Shown here: one piece after another, positions 7,649-16,505 of the stretch
How the letters are laid out: every line of letters starts with the position of its first letter
How positions within the stretch are numbered: the first letter of the stretch is position 1
Assembly: GCA_045644665.1 (NCBI GenBank)
Contig: JAZRHH010000042.1
Location: forward strand, 1-49,594
DNA: 49,594 nt
Direction of reading: 5' to 3'
Source of the DNA: RGIG9115 sp045644665
GTDB lineage: Bacteria > Bacillota > Clostridia > UBA1381
Made by a program: the position numbers and the translations under genes
Notes under the pieces: generated by a model
What the model was told of the DNA's origin: nothing
What the model saw: the letters and a program-made list of their open reading frames with translations, nothing else
The model's database searches: none

Positions 7649-8107
7649 ATGGATAATGGTATGGGTATGATGGAAATTGTAGATTTAATGGAGGAAACAA
7701 TAGAAAAAGCATCTGTTGTTCCTTTGACAGGCAAGGTAATGATTGATAAGGATGAATTTTTTGATTACATCCAGGAAATCAAGCTTACTTATCCTGATGA
7801 ACTCAAAGAAGCAAAATGGGTAAAGGAAGAGCGTCAGCGTATACTCCATGAGGCTGAAACTCGTGCAGAGGCTATTCAAAAAAATGCAGAAGAGACTCAA
7901 ATGGCGTTAATTGATGAACATGAAATTACCAGATGTGCATATGAACAAGCAAATGAACTTGTAAGAAATGCTTCAGAGCAGGCAATGGAAATCAAAACAG
8001 ACTGTGACCAGTATGTTGATGACCTTTTAAACGATGCAGAAGCAAGACTTGAAATGCTTTTAAATAAAATTCGCCAGGATAGAATGGATCTTAATTCAGG
8101 CAAATAA
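7649..8107 (+). CDS. Coiled-coil protein, ATP-synthase-subunit-B-like
   Basis: This 152-residue soluble protein is mostly one long charged helix from about residue 45 to the end, rich in Glu, Gln, Ala and Arg with heptad-like spacing. It resembles the helical stalk of F0 subunit b or a DivIVA-type coiled coil. There is no membrane segment, signal peptide or nucleotide-binding motif. I recall proteins like this being annotated as ATPase next to coaD in several Clostridia, but see nothing that supports ATP hydrolysis. The start has AGGAG 10 bases upstream and lies 19 bases after coaD, so it belongs to the same transcript. A role in cell-envelope or division scaffolding is only a guess. Confidence 0.7.
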   Translation: MDNGMGMMEIVDLMEETIEKASVVPLTGKVMIDKDEFFDYIQEIKLTYPDELKEAKWVKEERQRILHEAETRAEAIQKNAEETQMALIDEHEITRCAYEQANELVRNASEQAMEIKTDCDQYVDDLLNDAEARLEMLLNKIRQDRMDLNSGK

Positions 8108-8118
8108 TTTCATGCAAA

Positions 8119-8152
8119 AAAGCTGTAACTACCTTATTGGAGTCACAGCTTT
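8119..8152 (+). terminator. Hairpin between the coiled-coil gene and fhs
   Basis: AAAGCTGTAACT (8119-8130) and AGTCACAGCTTT (8141-8152) form a 12-base-pair stem with one mismatch and a 10-base loop. It is followed only by CCTTTGCTTT, so termination would be weak or partial. Confidence 0.45.
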
Positions 8153-8197
8153 CCTTTGCTTTATGGTAGAAAAATTATACTTTTGGAGGATAAAAAA

Positions 8198-9868
8198 ATG
8201 CTTACAGATATTGAAATTGCTCAAAATGCGAAACCGGAACATATTTCTGCAGTTGCAGAAAAAATTGGTATAAGTGCAGACGAACTCGAATTTTACGGAA
8301 AGTATAAAGCAAAGCTTTCCGATGACGTTGCAAACAGAGTAAAAGATAATAAGGACGGCAAGCTTGTTCTTGTTACTGCTATAAACCCAACTCCGGCAGG
8401 AGAGGGTAAAACAACAACAACAATCGGACTTGGTGATGCCATGAGTATACTTGGCAAAAAGTGCGTGCTGGCGCTTCGTGAGCCTTCTCTTGGTCCTGTA
8501 ATGGGTGTAAAAGGCGGTGCTGCAGGCGGTGGCTACAGCCAGGTTATTCCAATGGAGGATATTAATCTTCATTTTACTGGTGATATGCACGCAATAACTG
8601 CTGCAAACAATCTTTTATCAGCTATGATTGATAACCACATTTTCCAGGGTAACGAGCTTGGAATTGATGTTACAAACATTGTGTTTAAAAGAGTTACAGA
8701 CACAAATGACAGAGCGCTAAGAAAAACAATAGTAGGTCTTGGCGGAAGACTAAACAGCGTTCCCCGTGAAGACGGATTTATGATAACTGTTGCATCTGAA
8801 ATAATGGCAATTTTGTGTCTTGCAAATGATATTACAGACCTTAAAAACCGTCTTGGAAACATAATAATTGGTTATACAAGAAGCGGCGATCCTGTTTTTG
8901 CAAAGGACATAAAAGCAGAGGGTGCAATGTGTGCACTTTTAAAGGATGCTATAAAGCCAAATCTTGTACAAACACTTGAGCATACTCCTGCACTTGTACA
9001 CGGAGGCCCATTTGCAAATATTGCACATGGTTGTAACAGCGTAAGAGCAACAAAACTTGCTTTAAAGCTTGGCGACTATTGTATAACAGAAGCAGGCTTT
9101 GGAGCAGACCTTGGCGCAGAAAAATTCCTTAACATTAAGTGCCGCATGGCAAATCTTTCACCAGATGCAATTGTTGTAGTTGCAACTGTAAGAGCACTTA
9201 AATATAACGGCGGTGTTGCAAAGGCAGACCTTAAGGAAGAAAATGTTGATGCACTTAAAAAGGGCATGGTAAACCTTGAAAAGCATGTAGAAAATATGAG
9301 AAGCTTTGGCGCTCCTGTAATTGTTGCAATCAACCGCTTTGATACAGATTCAGATGCAGAACTTGCAGCTATCGAAGATATGTGCAAGGAAAAGGGCGTA
9401 CGTTTTGCACTTTCAGAGGTTTTTGCAAAAGGCGGTCAGGGCGGCTTAGACCTTGCAAAAGAGCTTTTAGAAGCAATTGAAACTGAAAAGTCAGACGTTA
9501 AGCCTCTTTATGATGTAGAACTTTCAATTAAAGAAAAGATAGAAAAGATTGTCACTCAAATATATGGCGGTGAAGGTGTCGTATACTCTGCAAAAGCAGA
9601 AAAACAGATAAAGACACTTGAAAAGCTTGGTCTTGATAAAAAGTGCGTTTGTATGGCAAAAACACAGTACTCACTTTCCGATAACCCGGCACTTCTTGGA
9701 CGCCCAAGCGGATTTAAAGTAAATGTTGCAGAAGTAAGAGTATCAAACGGAGCAGGCTTTATCGTAGTTGAAACAGGCAACATAATGGTAATGCCCGGAC
9801 TTCCACCTGTTCCTGCTGCTGAAAAAATTGATGTGGATGAAAACGGAGTAATTTCCGGACTATTCTGA
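8198..9868 (+). CDS. fhs: Formate-tetrahydrofolate ligase
   Basis: The 557-residue enzyme makes 10-formyltetrahydrofolate from formate, ATP and tetrahydrofolate, the entry to the methyl branch of acetogenesis and a source of formyl groups for purines. The ATP-binding loop PTPAGEGKTTTT (64-75) is clear, followed by EPSLGPVMGVKGGAAGGGYS and near the end PALLGRPSGF and MPGLPPVPAAE, all family hallmarks; the length is typical. The ATG at 8198 is chosen because TGGAGGA lies 7 bases before it and it begins the conserved region; an earlier in-frame TTG at 8156 overlaps the upstream hairpin. The tsaE gene follows after 17 bases. In this window it pairs functionally with purN and the AICAR transformylase. 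Confidence 0.97.
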   Translation: MLTDIEIAQNAKPEHISAVAEKIGISADELEFYGKYKAKLSDDVANRVKDNKDGKLVLVTAINPTPAGEGKTTTTIGLGDAMSILGKKCVLALREPSLGPVMGVKGGAAGGGYSQVIPMEDINLHFTGDMHAITAANNLLSAMIDNHIFQGNELGIDVTNIVFKRVTDTNDRALRKTIVGLGGRLNSVPREDGFMITVASEIMAILCLANDITDLKNRLGNIIIGYTRSGDPVFAKDIKAEGAMCALLKDAIKPNLVQTLEHTPALVHGGPFANIAHGCNSVRATKLALKLGDYCITEAGFGADLGAEKFLNIKCRMANLSPDAIVVVATVRALKYNGGVAKADLKEENVDALKKGMVNLEKHVENMRSFGAPVIVAINRFDTDSDAELAAIEDMCKEKGVRFALSEVFAKGGQGGLDLAKELLEAIETEKSDVKPLYDVELSIKEKIEKIVTQIYGGEGVVYSAKAEKQIKTLEKLGLDKKCVCMAKTQYSLSDNPALLGRPSGFKVNVAEVRVSNGAGFIVVETGNIMVMPGLPPVPAAEKIDVDENGVISGLF

Positions 9869-9885
9869 TATCGGAGGAAACACTT

Positions 9886-10311
9886 TTGAAAATTCGCACT
9901 TCATCTCCGGAGGAGACTTTTAGCTTTGCTAAGGATTTTGCAAAAAGTCTCCAACCGGGTGAAATAATTTGTATGTATGGTGATTTGGGTGCCGGCAAAA
10001 CCTTGTTTGCAAAAGGTGTTGCAGAAGGTCTTGGTGTTGAGGACCATGTAAGTAGTCCTACTTTTACAATCGTAAATGAATATGAGGGGGCACTTCCTTT
10101 TTATCATTTTGATGTATATAGAATTTCAGATCCGGACGAAATGTACGAAACGGGTTTTGAAGATTATATAAACGGCGAGGGTGTATGCCTTATTGAATGG
10201 GCAGAACTTATAGAGGAAATTATACCTACACCATATAAGAAAATTACCATTTTAAAGGGAGAAGATAATCCCGATCTGGATAGAGAAATCATTATAGAGG
10301 ACATAAGGTAA
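9886..10311 (+). CDS. tsaE: tRNA threonylcarbamoyladenosine biosynthesis ATPase
   Basis: The 141-residue P-loop protein works with TsaB and TsaD to place the t6A modification on ANN-decoding tRNAs. It has the Walker A motif GDLGAGKT (32-39), the SPTFTIVNEY segment (57-66) and CLIEWAE (101-107), all diagnostic of TsaE. The start is TTG with a CGGAGGAAA site ahead of it. It lies 13 bases from tsaB. The tsaD gene is not nearby, so the complex is encoded in at least two places. Confidence 0.95.
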   Translation: MKIRTSSPEETFSFAKDFAKSLQPGEIICMYGDLGAGKTLFAKGVAEGLGVEDHVSSPTFTIVNEYEGALPFYHFDVYRISDPDEMYETGFEDYINGEGVCLIEWAELIEEIIPTPYKKITILKGEDNPDLDREIIIEDIR

Positions 10312-10324
10312 GGAGAGTTTTAAA

Positions 10325-11020
10325 TTGATTATTCTTGGAATAGATACATCGTCCGATGTTGCGTCAGTTGCGCTAATTTCGGAAGAAAAGCTAATAGGAG
10401 AATATACTCTGAATTTCAAAAAAACCCACTCGGAACGCCTTATGCCAATGATAGACAAAATGCTTACAGACTGTGGCTATGAAATGTCACAGATAGACGG
10501 CTTTGCTGTTGCAATCGGTCCCGGCTCATTTACAGGACTCAGAATTGGAATTGCAACTGCAAAAGGTCTTGCTCATGCGTGTGGGAAACCTGTAATTCCT
10601 GTCAGCACCCTTGCGGCTCTTGCATACAATCTTCCGATGTGCGAGCACCTTATTGTTCCTATTATGGACGCAAGACGTAGTCAGGTGTACACGGGAACAT
10701 ACATTTGGGACGAGGATGGTTTCCGTGAAATCGAGGAGCCAAGAGCAGTTTCTATAGAGGAATGTTTAGATGATTGCGGAAACTTTGTGGATGTTGTTTT
10801 TGTAGGCGATGGTGTCCCTGTCCATAAGGAATATATAATTTCAAGACTTGGCGATAAGGCAAAATTTGCACCTGTTGGCTGTGCACTTCAACGTGGTGCA
10901 TCAGTTGCGGCACTTGGTCTTGAAAATATAAAAGACGGAGTAGCGTGTCACGATGTGGAGCCTGTGTACTTAAGAAAATCCCAGGCAGAGCGTGAATATG
11001 AAGAAAAACATAACAGCTAA
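10325..11020 (+). CDS. tsaB: tRNA threonylcarbamoyladenosine biosynthesis protein TsaB
   Basis: This 231-residue ASKHA-fold protein is the non-catalytic partner of TsaD in t6A synthesis. The N terminus ILGIDTSSDVASVAL and the signature GPGSFTGLRIGIATAKGLA are typical, and the length matches the family. The start is TTG, preceded by AAGGAGAG. It sits directly after tsaE and 13 bases before rpiB. The rimI acetyltransferase often found after tsaB is absent here. Confidence 0.95.
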   Translation: MIILGIDTSSDVASVALISEEKLIGEYTLNFKKTHSERLMPMIDKMLTDCGYEMSQIDGFAVAIGPGSFTGLRIGIATAKGLAHACGKPVIPVSTLAALAYNLPMCEHLIVPIMDARRSQVYTGTYIWDEDGFREIEEPRAVSIEECLDDCGNFVDVVFVGDGVPVHKEYIISRLGDKAKFAPVGCALQRGASVAALGLENIKDGVACHDVEPVYLRKSQAEREYEEKHNS

Positions 11021-11033
11021 GGAGTAGATTAAA

Positions 11034-11471
11034 ATGAAAATAGCATTAGGCAGCGACCATGGTGGATTGGAATTAAAAGGAATTGTTTTAGAGCATTTAA
11101 AGAAACAGGGATATGAAGTAGTTGATATGGGCACATACACTACAGATTCTGTTGATTATCCTGACTGTGCAGCACCTGTATGCAAGGCTGTCCTTGCAAA
11201 GGAAGCAGACTGCGGAATGCTTTTCTGCGGCACAGGTATAGGTATATCAATTGCAGCAAACAAATATAAAGGTATCCGTGCTGCACTATGCTCCGATGTA
11301 TATAGCGCAAAAATGGCAAAGCAGCACAATAATGCACAGATAATTTGCATGGGTGGCAGAGTTACAGGACCGGACCTTGCGTGCATGATTGCTGATACCT
11401 GGCTTGGTACAGAGTTTGAGGGTGGAAGACACTTAGAAAGAGTTAAGAAAATTCATTCCATTGAAGACTAA
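11034..11471 (+). CDS. rpiB: Ribose-5-phosphate isomerase B
   Basis: The 145-residue protein interconverts ribulose-5-phosphate and ribose-5-phosphate, supplying ribose for PRPP and thus for the purine and pyrimidine genes further along. It shows GSDHGGLELK (6-15), the active-site Cys in CGTGIGISIAANK (65-77), and the HNNAQIICMGGR segment, all RpiB/LacAB family features. LacA/LacB-type isomerases are close relatives, but they occur as pairs in lactose operons, which is not the case here. A terminator starts at its stop codon. Confidence 0.93.
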   Translation: MKIALGSDHGGLELKGIVLEHLKKQGYEVVDMGTYTTDSVDYPDCAAPVCKAVLAKEADCGMLFCGTGIGISIAANKYKGIRAALCSDVYSAKMAKQHNNAQIICMGGRVTGPDLACMIADTWLGTEFEGGRHLERVKKIHSIED

Positions 11472-11496
11472 CGGCGGTATTACCGCCGTATTTTTT
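11471..11496 (+). terminator. Terminator after rpiB
   Basis: ACGGCGGT (11471-11478) pairs with ACCGCCGT (11482-11489) across a 3-base loop and is followed by six T residues. It overlaps the rpiB stop codon and may reduce read-through into rluD. Confidence 0.75.
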
Positions 11497-11513
11497 AGAA
11501 AGGCTGTGATTTC

Positions 11514-12425
11514 TTGGATATACTAAATATTATCTGTAAAATAGAAGATGCAGGAACAAGACTTGATACATTTTTAGCAGAAAACACAGACCTTTCACGT
11601 TCTTTTTCCGCAAAGCTTTGCGATGAGGGTAATGTAAAGGCAAACGGAATATGCCTTACAAAAAAGTATAAGCTAAAGGGCGGAGAAACAATAGAGATTT
11701 ACGTTCCTGATCCTGAGCCGGTAGAGGCTGTGCCGGAGGACATTCCTCTTGATATTGTCTATGAGGACGACCAGGTAATTGTGGTAAATAAGCCACAGGG
11801 AATGGTTGTACACCCGGCTGCAGGCAATGAAACAGGAACTCTTGTAAATGGAATACTTTACCATTGCAGCGGTAATCTGTCAGGTATAAACGGCGTTGTA
11901 AGACCGGGCATAGTCCATAGAATAGACAAAGACACAAGCGGACTTCTGGTTGTTGCAAAGACGAACGAAGCCCACATTTCCCTTACAGAACAATGGCAAA
12001 CCTCAAAGCCTGACAGACAGTATATTGCCCTTGTTCATGAAAATATAAAGGAAGACTTATTTACAATTAATCTTCCAATCGGAAGAAGTAAAAATGATCG
12101 CAAAAAAATGGCTGTTGTGGCTGACGGCAGAAGCGCTGTTACTCACGTAACGGTTTTAGAACGCTTTTCAAAATATACTCTTGTAAAATGCGTTTTAGAT
12201 ACCGGCAGAACTCATCAGATACGAGTTCATATGTCATATAACCACCACCCAATTGTAGGGGACCCGGTATATAGTTCAAGAAAAGAGGAATTTTCGCTGT
12301 CGGGTCAGCTTTTACATGCACAAACCCTTGGATTTATACATCCAACAACAAAGGAAAAAATGGTGTTTTCAAGTGAGTTACCTGAGCATTTTAAAAAAGT
12401 TCTTGAAGTGCTCAGAAGGAGATAA
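11514..12425 (+). CDS. rluD: RluA/RluD-family pseudouridine synthase
   Basis: The 303-residue protein has an N-terminal S4 RNA-binding domain (about residues 15-75) and a pseudouridine synthase domain. The catalytic segment GIVHRIDKDTSGLLVVAKT (132-150) contains the family Asp (about 138), and GRTHQIRVHM follows later. It isomerises uridine in 23S rRNA; which site is not certain, because RluD, YlyB and YjbO-type members look alike. The start is TTG with GAAAGG about 10 bases upstream. The recD2 gene begins 9 bases after its stop. Confidence 0.88.
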   Translation: MDILNIICKIEDAGTRLDTFLAENTDLSRSFSAKLCDEGNVKANGICLTKKYKLKGGETIEIYVPDPEPVEAVPEDIPLDIVYEDDQVIVVNKPQGMVVHPAAGNETGTLVNGILYHCSGNLSGINGVVRPGIVHRIDKDTSGLLVVAKTNEAHISLTEQWQTSKPDRQYIALVHENIKEDLFTINLPIGRSKNDRKKMAVVADGRSAVTHVTVLERFSKYTLVKCVLDTGRTHQIRVHMSYNHHPIVGDPVYSSRKEEFSLSGQLLHAQTLGFIHPTTKEKMVFSSELPEHFKKVLEVLRRR

Positions 12426-12434
12426 GATTTTCTT

Positions 12435-14660
12435 ATGGAAAAATTAACAATTACAGGTGTAGTTGCTGAAATTATATACTATAATGAGGATAATGGATAT
12501 ACAGTTTTTGAGCTTCACGCAGATGACGGCGATGAATTTACGGCAACAGGCTACACCGCAAATCTCTCGGAGGGTGAACAAATTGCAATAACAGGTAACT
12601 GGACTAATCACCCGGAGTATGGAGAACAGTTTAAAATAGAATATTACAAATCCTTGCTACCAACAAAAGCACAGGATATTTTAAGATACCTTTCTTCCGG
12701 AGTGGTAAAGGGAATAAGAGCAGCAACAGCAAAAAAGCTTGTAAATGCTTTTGGGGAAGAAACCTTGAATATTATGCTGAGGGAGCCAATGCGCCTTGCA
12801 GAAATAAAGGGAATTTCAAAATCAAAAGCCGAAAAAATCTCCCAATCTTTTATGGAAATACAGGCTATGCAAAGCATAGTCATGTTTCTGCAGCAATATA
12901 ATGTAAGTGCTAACATGGCAATGAAGGTGTACAAACTTTTTGGTGCAAATGCAGTAGAAGAAATAAAGAAAAATCCATATATTTTATCGGACCATATCGA
13001 CGGGATAAAATTTTCTGTGGCAGATAAAATTGCGTATGGAGAGGGCTTTGCAATAAACAGTCCCCTACGTATTCAATCAGGACTTAAGTATATACTTGCG
13101 CAGGCGGCATACTCTTCAGGACATGTATATCTTCCGAAAAGTGTAATGATAGAGCATGGAGCATATCAGCTAAAGGTATCGGAAAACGAAGTAGAAGATG
13201 TATTGTCTGATTTGATCCTTTCAAAAGATATTTATGCGGAGAAAATAAACGGGGAAATGGTGTATTTTCTCTCTCCCTTGTACAAGGCAGAGAGTTATAC
13301 AGCCGCAAGGCTTTATTCTATGTCGCACACAAGGCACGATGAGCTTTTAAGTGCAGAGGAAGTAGAAGAAAAGCTTGCTAATTTTGAAGATATATCAAAA
13401 ATAAAACTTGCTCCGGAGCAAAAAAGTGCCGTTATAACAGCAGTAAGTGATTGTGGCTGTATGGTACTTACAGGAGGCCCGGGAACTGGAAAAACAACGA
13501 CTATAAATACAATCCTGCGTCTTTTTAACGAGCTCGAACTAACCGTTGTACTCGCTGCTCCAACAGGCAGAGCAGCAAAACGTATGAATCAGCTTACGGG
13601 CATGGAGGCAAAAACAATTCACAGGCTTCTTGGTGCAACAGGAGAGGACGGAGCAGCAAGATTTTTGCTTGACGAAACAAATCCCATTCAGGCAGATGTT
13701 ATTATCCTTGACGAAGTGAGTATGATAGATATTTCTCTTATGAACTCACTTTTAAAGGCTATAAAACCCGGTACAAGACTTATAATGTCAGGAGATGCAG
13801 ACCAGCTTCCGTCAGTGGGCCCCGGAAATGTGCTGAATGATATTATCAAAAGTGGAAAAGTTCCTGTTATAAAGCTTGATAAAATTTTCAGACAGGCAGA
13901 GGAAAGCCTTATAGTAGTAAACGCCCACGCAATTAATCGTGGCGAGATGCCGGAGCTTCATGTTAAGGATAAGGACTTCTTTTTTCTCCCACGAAACAGT
14001 TCAGAGGAAATACTTTCTACCATAATAAACCTTTATGCTGCAAGACTTCCGTCAAGCTATGGAATAAATCCTCTTACAGATATTCAGGTGCTATCTCCAT
14101 CTAAAAAGAACTTGTGCGGAAGCGTAAACCTTAATAAACAGCTTCAGCAAGCACTAAATCCACCTGATAAGTTTAAAATGGAATACGCCTACGGCAAAAC
14201 AATCTTCCGTGTGGGAGATAAGGTGATGCAAACAAAAAATAACTATGAGCTTTACTATACACGGGATGTAGGTGATAGCGGAACAGGTATTTTTAACGGA
14301 GATATGGGTACTATTGTGGATATTTCCATAATAGACAAATACTTGGTCATAATGTTTGATGAGGATAAAAGGTGCGAATATCCCTTTAATCAGCTTGATG
14401 AGCTTGACCTTGCCTACGCTGTAACTGTACATAAGAGTCAGGGAAGTGAGTTCTCGTATGTAATTATGCCGGTTACTAATTTCCCTGCTATGCTCATGTG
14501 CCGCAATCTTTTCTATACCGCTGTAACAAGGGCAAAGTCAATGGTAATTCTTGTAGGTAACACAGGGGCGGTAGAGTACATGACAGCAAATCTATCCCAA
14601 AGAGACAGATACACTTCGCTTGACATAAAGCTTTTTGAAATGTCAGAATTTTTAGAATAG
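12435..14660 (+). CDS. recD2: ATP-dependent DNA helicase, RecD2/YrrC type
   Basis: The 741-residue superfamily 1B helicase unwinds DNA 5' to 3' and acts in repair outside a RecBCD complex. It begins with an OB-like domain (TGVVAEIIYYNEDNGYTVF), then helix-hairpin-helix segments (about 80-200), the Walker A motif GGPGTGKTTT (347-356), the DEAx-like IILDEVSMID motif, and the C-terminal VHKSQGSEF and YTAVTRAK motifs. No recB or recC is adjacent, as expected for RecD2. The ribosome binding site AAGGAGA overlaps the end of rluD at a rather long 13-base spacing, so translation may depend on coupling. Confidence 0.95.
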   Translation: MEKLTITGVVAEIIYYNEDNGYTVFELHADDGDEFTATGYTANLSEGEQIAITGNWTNHPEYGEQFKIEYYKSLLPTKAQDILRYLSSGVVKGIRAATAKKLVNAFGEETLNIMLREPMRLAEIKGISKSKAEKISQSFMEIQAMQSIVMFLQQYNVSANMAMKVYKLFGANAVEEIKKNPYILSDHIDGIKFSVADKIAYGEGFAINSPLRIQSGLKYILAQAAYSSGHVYLPKSVMIEHGAYQLKVSENEVEDVLSDLILSKDIYAEKINGEMVYFLSPLYKAESYTAARLYSMSHTRHDELLSAEEVEEKLANFEDISKIKLAPEQKSAVITAVSDCGCMVLTGGPGTGKTTTINTILRLFNELELTVVLAAPTGRAAKRMNQLTGMEAKTIHRLLGATGEDGAARFLLDETNPIQADVIILDEVSMIDISLMNSLLKAIKPGTRLIMSGDADQLPSVGPGNVLNDIIKSGKVPVIKLDKIFRQAEESLIVVNAHAINRGEMPELHVKDKDFFFLPRNSSEEILSTIINLYAARLPSSYGINPLTDIQVLSPSKKNLCGSVNLNKQLQQALNPPDKFKMEYAYGKTIFRVGDKVMQTKNNYELYYTRDVGDSGTGIFNGDMGTIVDISIIDKYLVIMFDEDKRCEYPFNQLDELDLAYAVTVHKSQGSEFSYVIMPVTNFPAMLMCRNLFYTAVTRAKSMVILVGNTGAVEYMTANLSQRDRYTSLDIKLFEMSEFLE

Positions 14661-14671
14661 GAAGAGATATT

Positions 14672-15496
14672 ATGAAGATATCAGGAAACACAAAGGTCCT
14701 GGCAGTTATAGGAAGACCCGCACGCCATAGCCTTTCTCCCAAAATACATAATTTTTTGTCGGAAAAGCTTGGCATGGACTATGTATACACGGCTTTCGAG
14801 CCGGATAGTATGAAGCACGCAGCTGATGCTATAAGAATTCTTGGCATAAAAGGTGTTAATGTTACTGCTCCTTTTAAGGTTGAGGCTATGGAGGCAGTAG
14901 ACGTTTTGTCAGAAAATGCGGCAGTTTCAGGCTCTGTAAACACCATTGTAAATGATAATGGAGTTCTTACAGGCTACAGCACAGACGGAGAAGGTCTGTA
15001 CACTTCTATGGAAAAAGCTGACATCAAAATAAAAGACAAGAAAATCCTTGTTCTTGGCGGGGGAGGCGTAGCAAAACCTGTTTGCGTAATGCTTAAAAAT
15101 AAGGGTGCAAAGGAAGTTGTTATTAAAAACAGAACAGAGTCAAAGGCTGTAGAAATTTGTAGATTTTTAAACAAAAAAATGAATACAGATATTTTTCGTA
15201 CATATAGCAAGTCGGAAAAATTTGACGTTATAATCAATACAACCTCTGTAGGACTTGGAACGATGGAAACTCCCGTAGAAGATACAAACTTGTTTGAGGG
15301 TGCAACTGCGGCAGTTGACCTCATTTATCATCCTGCAAAAACAAAATTTTTAGCTGATGCAGAGGAAAAAGGACTAAAGATTTTAAACGGTCTTGGCATG
15401 CTTGTTTTTCAGGGTGTAATTGCCTATGAGCATTTTACAGGCGTAAAAGTGCCTGATTCTCTTCCGGAGGAGGTATTAAAGCTACTAAATGAATAA
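14672..15496 (+). CDS. aroE: Shikimate dehydrogenase
   Basis: The 274-residue enzyme reduces 3-dehydroshikimate to shikimate with NADPH in aromatic amino acid synthesis. The substrate-binding motif SLSPKIHN (20-27), NVTAPFK with the catalytic Lys (69), the paired Asp in STDGEG (about 105), and the nucleotide-binding loop VLGGGGVAKPV (about 127-137) are present. GGAAGAG lies before the ATG. Its end overlaps aroK by 8 bases, so the pair is translated together. Confidence 0.95.
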   Translation: MKISGNTKVLAVIGRPARHSLSPKIHNFLSEKLGMDYVYTAFEPDSMKHAADAIRILGIKGVNVTAPFKVEAMEAVDVLSENAAVSGSVNTIVNDNGVLTGYSTDGEGLYTSMEKADIKIKDKKILVLGGGGVAKPVCVMLKNKGAKEVVIKNRTESKAVEICRFLNKKMNTDIFRTYSKSEKFDVIINTTSVGLGTMETPVEDTNLFEGATAAVDLIYHPAKTKFLADAEEKGLKILNGLGMLVFQGVIAYEHFTGVKVPDSLPEEVLKLLNE

Positions 15497-15998
15497 TATA
15501 TATCTTACAGGATTTATGAGTAGCGGCAAAACAACTGTTTCAATGCTCCTCTCAGAGACCCTGAATAAACCGCTATATGATACTGATGATTTGATAATAA
15601 ATAAAACAAATCTTACAATAAATGATATTTTTTTGGAATTTGGGGAAGAATATTTCAGAGGGCTTGAAACAGAAATTTTAGAAGATGTTTCTAAAAAAGA
15701 AAATGCCATTATTTCAACAGGCGGCGGCATAATACTTCGCGATAAAAACAGGCAGATAATGCACCAAACAGGCAAAATAATATATCTGAATGCAGATTTT
15801 TCTGTTATAGAGGAAAGACTGGAAAATGCAAGAAAATCAAGACCTCTGCTTATGGAAGAAACAGAAAAAATTAAAAAAAGATTTGATAGCAGGCAGCCTT
15901 TATATAAAGACTGCGATTTTGAAATAAAAATAACAAAAGACATGACACCGAAAAAAATAACGGATATAATTATTTCTTATCTGGAGGATATAAAATGA
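15489..15998 (+). CDS. aroK: Shikimate kinase
   Basis: The 169-residue P-loop kinase phosphorylates shikimate. The Walker A motif is GFMSSGKTTVS, slightly different from the common GFMGAGKST but still Gly-x4-Gly-Lys-Thr. The shikimate-binding DTDD, the RGLETE segment with its Arg, the STGGGI loop and the SRPLL lid motif all follow in order. It overlaps aroE at its start and cobO by 4 bases at its end (ATGA), which shows a tightly coupled cluster. Confidence 0.95.
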   Translation: MNNIYLTGFMSSGKTTVSMLLSETLNKPLYDTDDLIINKTNLTINDIFLEFGEEYFRGLETEILEDVSKKENAIISTGGGIILRDKNRQIMHQTGKIIYLNADFSVIEERLENARKSRPLLMEETEKIKKRFDSRQPLYKDCDFEIKITKDMTPKKITDIIISYLEDIK

Positions 15999-16492
15999 TT
16001 CATGTTTATACAGGGGACGGGAAAGGTAAAACAACAGCTGCAGCAGGTCTTGCCGTGCGAGCAGCAGGTGGTGGCAGCAGAGTTCTTTTTTTTCAGTTTT
16101 TGAAGTGTGATACAAGCTCGGAGCGCTGTATACTTGGAAAGGTAGATAATATAAGTCTGATTGATATTAACTGTGATATACCTTTTTTGTTTGATGCAGA
16201 CGAAAAAACAATTTCAAAAATAAAAGAAATATATAAAACAAAGCTTGATGAAATATATAATCTTGCAAAGCTATATGATATGTTTGTGTTTGACGAGGCA
16301 ATAAGCGCCATAGAGAGCGGCGTAGTTGACCCGGAGGATATATTAAAGTTCAAGGATTTTGGAGAGCTTGTTTTGACAGGCAGAGGCGACATATCAGAGA
16401 TTTTTGATGTGGCAGATTATATAACAGAAATGAAGAAGATTAAACACCCATATGATAAAGGCGTGGCAGCACGTAGGTGTATAGAGTTTTAA
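15995..16492 (+). CDS. cobO: Cob(I)yrinic acid a,c-diamide adenosyltransferase
   Basis: The 165-residue protein is of the CobO/BtuR adenosyltransferase type, which attaches the adenosyl group of ATP to cobalt in corrinoids. The N terminus MIHVYTGDGKGKTTAAAG contains the modified P-loop, with FDEAISAI and the ELVLTGRG segment following. It is unusual only for its place: no other corrinoid gene is nearby, and its start overlaps aroK. The organism therefore makes or salvages B12, and the adjacent aromatic genes may be unrelated in function. Confidence 0.92.
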   Translation: MIHVYTGDGKGKTTAAAGLAVRAAGGGSRVLFFQFLKCDTSSERCILGKVDNISLIDINCDIPFLFDADEKTISKIKEIYKTKLDEIYNLAKLYDMFVFDEAISAIESGVVDPEDILKFKDFGELVLTGRGDISEIFDVADYITEMKKIKHPYDKGVAARRCIEF

Positions 16493-16505
16493 AGGAGAAA
16501 ATTTA

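Noticed and set aside
8108..8197. Folate riboswitch before fhs
   Set aside because: Only one simple hairpin with a mismatch is present; the region is too short and lacks the conserved core of a tetrahydrofolate riboswitch.
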